Assembly: GCA_023853785.1 (NCBI GenBank)
Contig: JAJIRX010000669.1
Span: 1-43,847, forward strand
Source: Psilocybe azurescens
Taxonomy: Eukaryota; Basidiomycota; Agaricomycetes; Agaricales; Agrocybaceae
DNA: 43,847 nt
Direction: 5' to 3'
The notes below the pieces were generated by a model. The model saw only the letters and a list, made by a program, of their open reading frames with translations, was not told the origin of the DNA and made no database searches. This document shows positions 10,844-20,694 of the stretch, piece by piece. The position numbers and the translations under genes are program-made. The number at the start of each line of letters is the position of its first letter. The first letter of the stretch is position 1.

Positions 10844-11560
10844 TTTACTGCACCAGATTGTCTATTTTCATGTATATATTTTTTGACATTGTACAATGCC
10901 ACTGAGAGTTGGTCTAGAATCATAAAATAGAAGAGGTCGGGATAGCTGATTTGGCCGGGACCGGTTAGGCACATATTCGCACCGGCACTAGTACCGAATA
11001 AAAGCACACAACAGGTCGGAATAGATGCACAAGTCGGGCGCTGGTCGGGATCGGATCGGCATATTGATATTATGGGCTGCAATGTGGCAAATCGCGAAAA
11101 AAAGTGACATGTTTTGAATATTTTGAACCCAGGACGTCAAATTTCAATGTCCACGCGATACCCCTACACCATTTATCGTATTATTGTACTGTATTTTCAC
11201 CTTTTTTCATCGCATGGGCAGTATCAGAACCGGGCAGAATTAATCCCACAGGCTGCACCAAAAAGACTGCCTGCGGGATTCGAACACCAGAATGGATGTA
11301 GCCGCTGGACACACAAACCCACTACACTATTTGGTCATGACATACACGTGTAACCGCGGGATATAGTCAATACCTGAAATTCAGGAAGGGCACATTTTGC
11401 TCGGAGCGGCATCGGGGCGGGATCGGGCGGACACACTTTCCGTACCTATCACACTATTTGGCACAAATTCTGTCAATTTTTGCTGCGCAGCAATTCCATT
11501 TGGACCACAAACAAATCTCCGGCGGCGGGAATTATTTCCGAACTCCGGGGCGGGTCCGGT
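10844..11560. other. Non-coding CCGG-rich tail of the KDZ block
   Basis: No credible gene is present. Clusters of GGGATCGG, ACCGGCAC and CGGGGCGGG-type words occur at about 10935-11055, 11399-11430 and 11520-11560, matching words scattered inside the KDZ genes. This may be the 3' non-coding end of the element or a fragment of a relative. The tRNA-like segment at 11273-11329 interrupts it. Confidence 0.45.
11273..11329 (-). other. tRNA-like A and B box segment (tRNA relic or SINE head)
   Basis: Read on the minus strand, TAGTGTAGTGGG (11318-11329) fits the Pol III A box TRGYNNARNNGG. About 30 bp downstream, GTGTTCGAATCCC (around 11275-11287) fits the B box. The spacing is as in a tRNA gene, but the T stem and acceptor stem do not pair, so this is not a functional tRNA. 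A tRNA-derived SINE head or an old tRNA pseudogene fits best. Confidence 0.4.
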
Positions 11561-11799
11561 AAACAGTGCAGTGCAGGGAATATACCCTAGCCAGCCAGCC
11601 AGACGTGGTACATTCAAGGTAATTACTGAATCATATCTTATGGTACAGTGTAAATTCCCATTTAGGGATAAATAGCATTCAGCGGCTCAGAGGAATTACT
11701 GAACCCATATAATATGCAACACTGTAATTGCCCTTTCTACCATATGGTATGTTACAATGGTACATATCTAGCTGACATTTTTGTCTTATATTAATAATC

Positions 11800-12678
11800 C
11801 AGTTCAACTTGAGTGTCGCGTTGTATTGTGCTCAGAGCACTTTGAGGAGAAGGGGTGTGAGAAGCAGGCGCTGTTTCGAGGGAGGAAGATTCCCGGGTCT
11901 ACCACAATGCCAGAGTGTTTGTTGCTCTCCGAATATTCCTCGTTAAGCTCCAAGTTTTTTATCTAGGTCTCCGAAGTATTCCTCCTTTCGTTACCGACAA
12001 ACCACATCCCCGCTACTTTCCATACCCAACTTCATTCATTGCTGAAGAGATTCATAATGAGGCCATGGCGACGGTGAATCTCGCAAAGCTGGCATCAAAT
12101 TCGTTGTAAGTTATGGCAAGGAGGTCCATGAGCTCCTCGCCCGCGAAGGATGGGCTCCTACCCTTCGATACTGCGGCCCTTTACTAGCGACCGAGTCCTC
12201 CGGAATTTTTCTCGAACCCGCTCAATGTGCCCCTCCTGGTCTTTCCTTGCGGTCGGATCTAATGCATATGGTCGTAATGGCCTGTAATGGACTATATTGA
12301 CGCTCAAACCTACACACCGCCGGATGCATGTGCGTAGGTCAAGGCCATTTTGATGCTGCTGCACTCTAAGGGATACGTTTTTGGTGATTTGCGAGAGCAA
12401 AATATTCTTTTCGACGCAGATGGCAAAGTCAAATTCATTGACTTTAACTTGTGTGGACGGTACGATATGAATATCCGCGATAAGAAATTACCGAACGACC
12501 TACAGAACCTGATTGACAAAGACAAGGACCGGATTCAGGTTGGAGACAGGCCCTATTATGCAGATTTTACCCTTTGGCTATGTCGACGTTGGAAGGTATG
12601 TGGGCCCCTGGTATGCACCCTCTTGCACCGATTCGGCCTCAACATGACTGGATGATGCTTGAGAAACTCTTGGAGTAG
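11800..12678 (+). pseudogene. Kinase-like protein fragment with stops and frame breaks
   Basis: Pieces of a fungal kinase-like fold are readable in changing frames: EVHELLAREGWAP with LRYCGPL (about 12119-12185); LLHSKGYVFGDLREQNILF (about 12355), where GDLREQN is the catalytic-loop equivalent; KVKFIDFNLCGR, the metal-binding segment (about 12428); and a C-terminal PLAPIRPQHDWMMLEKLLE ending at TAG 12678. A stop lies in frame at about 12336, and a frame change occurs near 12560. The catalytic Asp and the DFN motif are retained, so the fragment was lost by truncation and frame breaks, not by active-site change. It sits among transposon relics and is probably a carried or decayed copy of an expanded family. 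Confidence 0.6.
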
Positions 12679-13537
12679 TGATAATTTCCAGCATTCGTGT
12701 AGTATATTCCCCGTCGCCTTATAATTGGTAAACACTAGTATGGTATCTTATATGACCCCGTCAACATATGGTCCAAAAATCTCGTCAAGGTTCAAAGCAT
12801 GGTGGTAGATGTTTGTGGTAAGTAGCAACTTCACGTAAATTCTTCCATTCATTTTTCTTTTTGTCTTTGCTCTTGTCATCAAACGGCCGTTCTCTTTATC
12901 GCGTTTTTCATCCTCCTCTACCATCTGGAAACCACATCTGGAGTGGTAGATACTCATCATAGCACTACGTAGAAGGCCCTCCACCACTACCTCTAACGCA
13001 AGTCATGTGAGCTTACCGGCTGCTATGGAGAACGCGAGGTATCATCAGGGACAATAGTAATCATCGAGGTAGTGGTGGTATTACACACGGTGATGGACAA
13101 CGGCTCGCCAGAGCACTATGGTGAAGGGATAAGACGGGGGTGAGCGGCACGGGAACTGCGTCAACAAGGCAAATCTCATGCTTTCCATCAGAAGAACATG
13201 TTAGACAGGTCAGAAACTATTGAAGCTGCTGTCGATAAACTATAGCGCAGGAAGGAACCTTAATCACATAGAGTTGATGTGCCAAACAAATAAAATCTTG
13301 TCGTCGCGTTGTATGAAAGATCAAAATGAAAACTCCAAGAGGGTCGGGAGTGTAACAATGTTCAGATAGCGATGGATTCAGGAGCGCAGACAGTGAACTG
13401 CAACGGAAGGGACATGGTTCACGTGCCGGCACCTCTCGACGCGCACCTAACAGATGCCAAATGAGGCACTTGATCGATCCTCCTGCCCCAAGCTGGGTAC
13501 TCGATCCTGTTAACGGAAATTCCATTCACTCCTCAGT
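12679..13537. other. Intergenic, no gene seen
   Basis: No open frame here looks like protein and no RNA gene was recognised. The final 200-300 bp are presumably the promoter of the membrane-protein gene that starts at 13538. Confidence 0.5.
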
Positions 13538-14287
13538 ATGCGACTCTCACTGTGGCTGCTCTGTTCCCCTTTGCTAGCGGGACTGGTTCTCTGTCGCCCA
13601 ATAGAATATTCACGCACCGCCGTACGCGATACTCGAGATCTACTGGGTCTACTTGGGGAAGACGCGAACGTCCCTGCAAATACCGTCACTCCGACAGCCA
13701 CGTCAGTCCAAACTATCACGCCAACCTCGACAACAATTGCCACAGGCGAGCCTCATATTCCGCCAACGCCAACGCACGTGAGAATGACAGCGGCGAGCGC
13801 GATAACCAGCAGCGCTTCGCCTCATGGAATCACGTCACCACTGGCATCAGACAGCGTCACTTCTTCTGTATACCTCAGCCCAGGAGCCTCGACGTCCTTG
13901 ATCATCACTTCATTCGCCCCAGGCGTTCTGGAAGATGCCTCGACGACCCCACCAGCTGAGCTGAAGCAGTGGAAAGTCATTGGTATAGCGGTGATCACCG
14001 TCACATTCATCGCACTCGTCGCAATGGCAATATCGTTCTTCGATTCGTGGTGGGGCTTTGTCCGCGCGGCAATATGTGGCAAAGCGCGCAAGATAGGGCA
14101 CGGCGGGGAAACAATGATACCAGACTGGGAAAAGAGGAGCTGGGAACTCCAACTGGCGAACGAGGATGGGCACCGGTATCCGACAATGGCATCTTTGGAA
14201 TCGATCGTTAAAGAGAAAGAAAAGGCACATGAACTTGGAGTTGAAGGCAGAGGAACGGTATCGCCTGATGTAGCATATGGGTGGTGA
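13538..14287 (+). CDS. Single-pass membrane protein with Ser/Thr-rich ectodomain
   Basis: An intact single-exon gene of 249 residues. Residues 1 to about 20 form a signal peptide (SLWLLCSPLLAGLVL). Residues about 45-140 are very rich in Ser, Thr and Pro, suiting O-mannosylation and an extended cell-wall-facing stalk. Residues 146-168 are one transmembrane helix, followed by FFDSWWGF. The cytoplasmic tail has a basic patch (CGKARK), then IPDWEKRSWEL and RYPTMASL. From memory, proteins with this helix-SWW-CGK-DWEKRSWE layout recur in agaricomycetes without known function. The domain order resembles wall-stress-sensor proteins, but no WSC or other ectodomain is present, so that role is speculative. 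The frame is unbroken, unlike the transposon genes to its left. Confidence 0.85.
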   Translation: MRLSLWLLCSPLLAGLVLCRPIEYSRTAVRDTRDLLGLLGEDANVPANTVTPTATSVQTITPTSTTIATGEPHIPPTPTHVRMTAASAITSSASPHGITSPLASDSVTSSVYLSPGASTSLIITSFAPGVLEDASTTPPAELKQWKVIGIAVITVTFIALVAMAISFFDSWWGFVRAAICGKARKIGHGGETMIPDWEKRSWELQLANEDGHRYPTMASLESIVKEKEKAHELGVEGRGTVSPDVAYGW

Positions 14288-14488
14288 TCATCAGGGATGC
14301 CATTTCGTTGAAATTTCTTCATTTCTTTTCAGCAAAGTTGCGTCCGATGTTCATTTATCCTGGGGTTCCCTAAAAGTCTTAGTCTTTGGGGTAATATCAG
14401 TGTATTTTATTCAGAACTCACAGTGTATTCTTGATCGTTTGACATTCCCTTACTATTCTTTCCGGAACCAGAATGAGGAACCGGGAAG

Positions 14489-14755
14489 CTAATTTTGTTT
14501 ATCCCACGTCTGCTCTGGCTTTTCTTGTTGCGCAGACAAAATTTTATTTTCATAGTAGTCAGAGACAGCAAGCCCAGCTGCACCGAAGGCGCAGACACCA
14601 AGTGAAATGATAAGACGCGTCCTTGCAGGAATTGCTATGCATTGAAGTCAGTTGGGTGGTATCCCTGAACTTCTGTGCTGTTTACCTGTCCAAGACTGAA
14701 GAAAAGTTCGATTCCGTGGTGAGGGAAGGTTTGGGTGAGATCTTCTTTCGCTCAT
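14489..14755 (-). CDS. Small two-exon single-pass membrane protein, 71 residues
   Basis: Exons are 14686-14755 and 14489-14634; the 51-nt intron between them (GTAAAC...GCATAG) joins in phase and gives 71 codons plus TAG. Residues 1-28 are basic and Arg/Pro-rich (SERRSHPNLPSPRNR, then SWTAIPARTR). Residues 31-48 form a single hydrophobic helix (LIISLGVCAFGAAGLAV), followed by SDYYENK and a polar tail. The basic leader plus one helix would suit a mitochondrial inner-membrane or ER protein, but I cannot name a family. It is convergent with the gene at 13538-14287, with about 200 bp between the stops. The model rests on splice phase and composition and would be missed by single-exon ORF calling. 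Confidence 0.65.
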
Positions 14756-14968
14756 CTAAAGTTTTGGGTGGTAATATCTATAGGAGACCAAAGAACCTGG
14801 AAATACAGATGACAGCTGCAATGGGACTGAATGGCTGTTTACGAGTCCTATTACGTAGTAATAGACTCGTTCTTTAACCAGGGACCCAAACGGCGCCATC
14901 ATTTTCGCTATCAACCAACGTGACTTGTAACACGTGATATTTATATTTGTAATCGTTTTCAATACAAC

Positions 14969-14986
14969 TAAGGCCTGTCATGGATA
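14969..14986 (+). repeat. hAT left terminal inverted repeat
   Basis: This is the left inverted repeat of the hAT element. The adjoining ~100 bp (14987-15090) is rich in CGGTTCGG-type words and CpG, as is common for hAT subterminal regions, in contrast with the CpG-poor body of the element. Confidence 0.65.
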
Positions 14987-15274
14987 CAACCGGTTCGGAT
15001 CCGTGTCCGGCCCGCGGTTTTACCAAATATGGTACGGTTCGGGTTCGGTTCGCCCTAAGCCGGATATACCCAGGCCTAAAGTGCTTGCGGTATACATCAA
15101 AACTTGTACAAGCCGTAGATCCACCAATTCTTGGTCGTTTCACTTGAGTAAATATGCGTTGGAAAGCTAAAAACTAGTAGATTCAGTATCTAAACATAAT
15201 ACACTTGAAATTCTCATTTTGGTGTTAAATTGAGTACAGAAAGACAAAACTATAGGAAAAAGCTATCTCCTGGC

Positions 15275-18226
15275 CTAATTGCCATTGCCAATTGCATCTT
15301 TAATTATTTGAGTCACTTCTGAGAATTTAGAAAAAATAGGGGTTTTAACCCAGGATCCTAGAGCCATGCAAGGCTTGAATGATTGAGAACTCATGCCATG
15401 CTGCATGAAGCTGACTTGACAACGACCAGTGGAAAATGCATGTTCAGCATCAACAGAAGTGGCTAAAAAGCATAATAAATTTCAGTAAAAATCTTTCAAG
15501 AAAGGTAAAAGGTAAAAATACCTGGTGCTGAGCAAAAGTCTTGTCCCATCTTAGAAAGGAGAGGTTGGTTTGCTCTTGCCTGGAACCAATGCTTCATGTA
15601 GCCACCAGCATCCTGGATTGTCAATGAGGAGAGTATATCATCCTTCAGATATGTTTCAATGTGATCTAATGGAAATTTTCTTGGGCTTTTTTTGGTGGTT
15701 TTTAGAGCCCAAATTGATGGGTTCTATAACTTGAATCAGTAGATAAACTAATTAAACTGTGGAAGTGAATATTGTGGATTTGTTCTTCTTCTTTTGTACA
15801 GGTACTACTTGCTCCTGATCATTCTGAAGTGCATAATTTTATTTCCACTGATCAATAACCATCTTCTTGATCTGCTTAATCTTCTGTGGTTTAAACTCAT
15901 CACAGCTTCTAAACCATGAGAGCTTACAATCAGGACACATGACTGTTTGACTTGTTAGTCATTATTAACCAAAGAATTATCAAGAATACACCACTGATAG
16001 ATATAACATATATTTCACAGTCCCAGGTTAGGTCCAAATATTTGTTGATGATAAGAACACTTGTGTGTGAAGTGATATGAATGACAGCCAGGGTTTCACA
16101 ATCCTCAGAAGAGTCATTGTCATCATCATCATCATCATCATCAAGCTCTTGGGGATTGTCATCTGCTGCAGCAACTAGGCTATTACACAGATGAAAAAGC
16201 ATTGGAAGAGCATCAACAATTAATGGGACCTCGGCCTGTGAAAAAGAAGTGTGACATCTTTGAAAAGCTGGGCAGTCCAATTAGCATTGCACAAACTACA
16301 GAGAAACTTGACTACACCTTTAGCACCTCTTGGACATCTTCTCCAAGGTCCCACTGCTCATTGTCCAGACAATAGGCCTTCAATTTGTACTCAGAAACAC
16401 CTGTCATAGATTAAATATTATTTTTGAACTGCAAATGAGCAGAAAGACAGTCAAAATCAGAGTTCCAACATGTTGGAACCTGTTGAATGAGAATGCTCGC
16501 ATATTAGTCATAAGCTTGGAATCCTTGTCAATAAGTTCTTGAAATTTATTGTTAAGGGCTGAAATATCATGCAGGCGGTGAGCAAGTCCAGAAACCTTGA
16601 AATCTACAGTTAGAAAAGTGTGTTGCAAGCAAAAAAATAGAAATATACTGCTGGAAAAAGTTTAAGTGCCTGCTGTTCCTCTTCATCTGTCATAATAACC
16701 CCTTTGTCAGCCATCTCCTGAATAGCAACATCTCGAAGTGTTTTCACAACTGCATCATCATGAGCAATCTGTCCAGTATCATTTTGGCCTCCTGTACATC
16801 GATTATGGCCTCCTCAACAGTAGCACTATCTTCTGTATCAGAAACATCCCCTGCCTCCAAGACCTGTTCCACTTCATTACCTGGAGTCAGGCGTGACTTT
16901 GACAGTCTTCCTGACCTTTGGCTTCTTGAAGAAAAATGAGATAAAGATCTGGAATAATAGGCTTTAAAATTTTATTTGCACCACAATTTTTAAATTACCT
17001 TTGCAACAAGATTAATAATATGTGCCAAACACTGCAAACAAGCATTGGTACCCCAGAAATCTGGGAGAAGTTCAGGTAAAACTTCTGCAAGCTTGTTACA
17101 GTTGCTGGCATTGTCCATGCAAAGTCCAAGCAGCTATCAGAAGATCACCCAACTGTTAATGTGATTATAGTTAATGTTGACTTACATTTTTATCAAGACT
17201 GAACCATTTCAAACAATCTGCTACAACTGTAGCCAAGTACTGGCCATCATGCTTCTTGGTTAACCTGTTTCAAGTAATATTCTAGCTTCAATTGTAGGGG
17301 GAACAAAATAATTCTGACATACCGGATAAACTCAAGAATTGCATGATGTATTACACCGTCCTTGTACCAGGTGACAACCAAGCCCAGATAAGATGAGACC
17401 AAAGGAGCAGTCCATCCATCAAGAACAAGATGAATAGTGCTATTTAATTTCTATATAATAATTAGTATACCACTAATTGAAGATTCGGAAAAACTGCACC
17501 ATAAAATAATCACAAGCATAAACTGAGACTTTTATATAGATTTCAAGGAGGTCCCACTGAACAGTGTTAGGGCTTGGAAGCTTGGTACCTGGATGAAGCA
17601 TCTTGACTTCCTGTTAGTAATATTTGTCCATAACCATATTGATAGGCCGGGTACTTGATGCAATGTGGAGGGACATAAGAACACAATGGGCAGCCTCAGA
17701 GTATGAAATTGTTGATGTAGTAGGCCTTACACATTTCTTCCCTTGCTTTTGGAAGCAAAGATTGACATCCTTCTGCAAATTGGCAGTACCATCACCAGTT
17801 TTAGCTCAGAGCCGAGAATGTGCAGTACTATGATGCTCAGGATGGGTTTTGCATGTAAAGACATAAAACAAAGACACTGGGTTACCCTTGTCATTGTAGT
17901 TCCATTGTAAACTAACATTGTAGTGGTCATAAACATCTGATCGCCATGAAGATACTCCACCATCTTAACAAAATTTAATTCTAAGAGCAAGCTAATAATA
18001 ATAATATATTATGTGCACCAATGATATCTGCATCTGACATATTCCAAACCTGCATATCTGACTGACAATTGATGGTTGGTGCATTGAGTCATTGCTTAAT
18101 GGGTGATGTGACAATGGGAACATTTCCCAGACCCAACTGTACCTCCTCATCACTGGAGCCAGGTGATACATCTGCAAATTCCTCCCCAGGTGAAGGTGGA
18201 GCTGCAAATCTGACTAGAGGCCACAT
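15275..18226 (-). pseudogene. hAT transposase, decayed
   Basis: Reading down from 18226, the following can be recognised: an acidic N-terminal region; a BED-like segment (THPEHHSTARSRLSAKTGDG, about 17780-17850); DGWTAP with the first catalytic Asp (about 17420); IHHAILEFI; a Met-Asp-Asn block (CMDNASNCNKLAE, about 17100); LAHIINLVAK; SQAEVPLIVDALPMLFHL (about 16210); VLIINKYLDL; MGQDFCSAP (about 15545); and the C-terminal dimerisation block SVDAEHAFSTGR with QHGMSSQSFK (about 15390-15465), which supplies the catalytic Glu. The stop is at 15275. At least one A+T-rich intron splits the last block. Frame breaks and TGA/TAA stops occur throughout, so the gene is dead. The stop at about 18092 could derive from CGA by deamination. 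Confidence 0.75.
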
Positions 18227-18341
18227 AGGAGTTTGAGGTGGTGCAGATTGGATTGGGAAGATGTTTGTGGCCTGTTTGTGGGAAGGGGCAGGAGGAAAGG
18301 GATAATGAGGCAGATCTTCTTATTATGCTCTGTCAGAACTG

Positions 18342-18367
18342 GCAAACTGCGGTTAACCACAGTTTGC
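18342..18367. repeat. 26-bp near-perfect palindrome in the hAT right subterminal region
   Basis: Two 13-bp arms centred on GGTTAACC differ at one position. A third AACTGTGGTTA copy follows at 18375-18386. Clustered subterminal copies of one short word are typical transposase-binding sites of hAT elements. Confidence 0.6.
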
Positions 18368-18424
18368 TATTTATAACTGTGGTTATATTTAACAGATGGT
18401 CATGGATATCAACCAGTTTTTGCT

Positions 18425-18442
18425 GATCCATGATAGGCCTTA
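18425..18442 (-). repeat. hAT right terminal inverted repeat
   Basis: The sequence GATCCATGATAGGCCTTA is the inverted partner of the left end, with two mismatches. The subterminal region inside it carries a 26-bp near-palindrome and repeated AACTGYGGTTA words. Confidence 0.65.
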
Positions 18443-19262
18443 ACATGTTATAGGCCCAAACATTTTTTATTTTTAGTTATGTCTCCCACATGGTACTCGT
18501 AGTCGTCTTTGGCTGCTCAGTTATTTCCAGTTTTTGTGGCACAGGCCTATAACAAAGCCTGTGGGAAGATTTCTTTTCCTTCTCTCTCTTTTCCACATCA
18601 TTGTTGCCCCCTGCTGCCTTTTGGGTATGTTTGCTTGATGTTATGCATGTGTTTCCTCTCAGTTGTGTTGTTAACTAGTCTTACATACTGTACATCTTCA
18701 GCTGTTCACCTTTGCTGTATGTAGTTTAGCAATGTTTTTAAGTGTAATACTTATTGGTACTCTGTTGTCTGACGATACCTTTGTGTGTAGTCCTTACATA
18801 CATATAACTGACTTCTTTGTATATTGGTATTAACATTTTTCTGCTGTTGTTTACTGGAAATGTAGCATTAGTGACATTCATTACATCTTGGATGCTGTAC
18901 ATGATTTGAGTTCTATATTCTACATACTATGTAATGCTACGAGTGAAATGTGTGATGTTGACTGTAGCTAACACATGTCACCTTTCTGGGCACTGTTCAA
19001 CTGCTAATGAACATGTGTTCCATGCTGCAGTGCATGTTCTTCTCATCAAACACTCTCTTTCTTTTGATGACCATAAACTTCTGCTACATCTTTGGTGAGC
19101 CTGCTTTCTGTTTCTGATTGTGCTTGTTCTGATAGCAACATGTTTTAGTTTCCATGTGATGCTGTGGGTGGAAGATCACCTACCATCTCTCCTATCAATG
19201 TTAATGCTTTCAGCATGATGTTCATCGACATGGAATTGTCCTTGTTTTTATATGCTACAAAG
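18443..19262. other. CpG-poor AT-rich DNA left of the gypsy insertion
   Basis: No gene is seen. Composition resembles the stretch right of the gypsy element (25931 onward); the two were one block before that insertion. It is probably an old, methylation-decayed repeat. Confidence 0.5.
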
Positions 19263-19267
19263 GACAT
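19263..19267. repeat. Target site duplication GACAT, left copy
   Basis: GACAT lies directly against the outer end of the left LTR and is repeated at 25926-25930. It fixes the left boundary at 19268. Confidence 0.8.
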
Positions 19268-19766
19268 TGTTGTTATGACTTCAAGCTTATATTCACGTGC
19301 ATAAAGCCGACAGTCAAGTAGTCAAGAACAGCAAGTTCCAAGCAGTGTCAAGTAAGAGGAGGTTAGATTCTCAAGAACTAGCTAAAGAATACAGTGGATC
19401 CTTCCTGGTATAAATACTATGAACCGCACAGCAAGTTGAAACGAGTTTGAATGTTCATCAGCAGATGTATATAAGAATAGAGGAAACAGATCAAGTGTTC
19501 ATCGAAAGATGTATCATAAAAGATAGAAGTGAAAGTCCATCAAAGATATGATGGAGTTTCGTAGATATGATGGAAAGCAAAGTTCATCAGAACATACGAT
19601 GATGTATCAATGATGTGATGGATGACAAAGAAAAGGGAAAAGAAAAGAAAAGAAAAGACTTGTTGTAACAATCACATGATGTTGTCCATCATGTGACAGG
19701 AAGGTTTTATATACGAAAAGGAAAAGAAAAAGGAAAAGCAAAAAAGAAAATAAAGTGTCCATAACA
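19268..19766 (-). repeat. 3' long terminal repeat of the gypsy element
   Basis: On the plus strand it runs from TGTTGTTATGAC to GTCCATAACA. It holds the TATA-like word and the AAGAACTAGCTAA segment (19373-19385) used for self-priming, several GTTCATC/AGATGTAT words at about 19450-19590, and a 10-bp perfect inverted repeat around 19672-19696. Differences from the other LTR are one 4-bp indel, a few transitions and several one-base homopolymer-length changes. Confidence 0.9.
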
Positions 19767-19779
19767 TTACCTTCTAAGG

Positions 19780-19798
19780 TTCGACTGTCCCAGTCGAA
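19780..19798. terminator. Perfect 8-bp hairpin between ORF3 and the 3' LTR
   Basis: TTCGACTG and CAGTCGAA flank a 3-base loop, directly downstream of the ORF3 stop and next to the polypurine/3' LTR junction. It may act in RNA 3' processing or plus-strand priming; this is inferred from position only. Confidence 0.5.
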
Positions 19799-19804
19799 TG
19801 GTCT

Positions 19805-20318
19805 TCAGTATCCGTAGGGTTCTCCGGTATTGTTTGCGATGCCAACGTCATCCGTGGGGTCGTCATAATCAAAGTAACTCGCTTCTGTGAGGAGAGTCGT
19901 TACGCTTGAAAGGACAGTATCTTGTTGTATGTCCTGGTCCTCGGCAGTGGCAGTGGTTGCAGGTGAGTTGTTCCATGGGGGTGTTGTGCGGTGTTTGATG
20001 AGCACGTGTTTGATGGCTCGTTCGAAACCCTTGAGTTGAAGACGTTTGAGGGAGTCGGTGGCGGCTTTGTGGTGGACTCGGACTCTCGCCTGTTTGACTG
20101 CGATGTCCGCCCTCGATGATTCGTATTTCGCCAGATAAATAGTTGAAGAATTCAAGTTCTCGTTCGATAAAGGGGGGCAAAGGGCTTCCGACGTCGTATC
20201 GGTTTTCGGCATTTTCAAGATTTCAAGTAGTTCGTGAGACGGAGAGAGTATTAAAAAGTTGAGATGATGTAGTAGTAGATTGGGGAACAGATGAGGCACG
20301 AGCAGTGGAATGAGACAT
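19805..20318 (-). CDS. ORF3 with a second zinc-knuckle-like motif, frame-broken
   Basis: It starts at the ATG at 20318 with a Ser/Thr-rich leader. A basic helical segment follows (LAKYESSRADIAVKQARVR, KRLQLKGFERAIKHVL). In a neighbouring frame comes CNHCHCRGPGHTTRYC (about 19920-19967), a C-x2-C-x6-H-x4-C knuckle. The C-terminus is acidic (YFDYDDPTDD). The frames must be joined by at least two single-base shifts. From memory, similar knuckle-bearing frames occur in other mushroom gypsy elements; function is unknown, and nucleic-acid binding is the natural guess. Confidence 0.5.
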
Positions 20319-20341
20319 TGTTGGATATCGATGTTTGTTGC

Positions 20342-20656
20342 CTAGAAGTGTAGCGACTTGACCTTTCTTATAGCCTTTGTTGCCAGTCCGGGTCTAAGTT
20401 TTTCCTTGAGCTGGGAAATCCGCAGTTGATACTCTAGATTTTGGTCATGCGCCATTGCTGCGCATCTTTCCTTGAGTTCATTGTGTGCTTGTTTCTCCGC
20501 ATCTTGAGACATTATGAACGCTATCTCGAGTTCTTCAAGCATTTGTTGTCGATCTTCTTGGGATTTTGGTATTTTTGTTGTGAGGAAAATAGGTTCGTGA
20601 GTGTTTTGGGGAAAGAGAGTGGACTTGACGCGTTTGATCGAGGGAAAGGAGAGCAT
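20342..20656 (-). CDS. Extra ORF downstream of pol, helical, 104 residues
   Basis: An ATG-to-stop frame begins 39 bases after the pol stop. The middle is strongly helical and charged (EDRQQMLEELEIAF, AEKQAHNELKERCAAMA, YQLRISQLKEKL), suggesting a coiled coil, and the ends are basic. Standard chromoviruses end at the chromodomain, so this is an additional product. No family is recognised. It could instead be the first part of a longer ORF3 together with the next frame. Confidence 0.5.
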   Translation of the reverse strand: MLSFPSIKRVKSTLFPQNTHEPIFLTTKIPKSQEDRQQMLEELEIAFIMSQDAEKQAHNELKERCAAMAHDQNLEYQLRISQLKEKLRPGLATKAIRKVKSLHF

Positions 20657-20694
20657 GTTGATTGATTGTCGAGTGAGGGAAGATGGTGGTCTTT

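Larger units (their letters stand above)
14969..18442 (-). mobile_element. Decayed hAT DNA transposon, 3.47 kb
   Basis: The left end TAAGGCCTGTCATGGATA (14969-14986) matches the reverse complement of the right end (18425-18442) at 16 of 18 positions. Between them lies a minus-strand hAT transposase with several stops. The size is normal for an autonomous hAT. The flanking eight bases (AATACAAC left, ACATGTTA right) do not match, so no target duplication remains or the outer bases have diverged. Confidence 0.7.

Noticed and set aside
11273..11345. Functional tRNA gene
   Set aside because: The A and B boxes fit, but the T stem and acceptor stem do not pair.
1576..11560. TET/JBP dioxygenase gene carried by the KDZ element
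   Set aside because: TET/JBP genes are associated with some fungal KDZ elements, but no HxD...H iron-binding pattern or dioxygenase core was found in either strand of this block.
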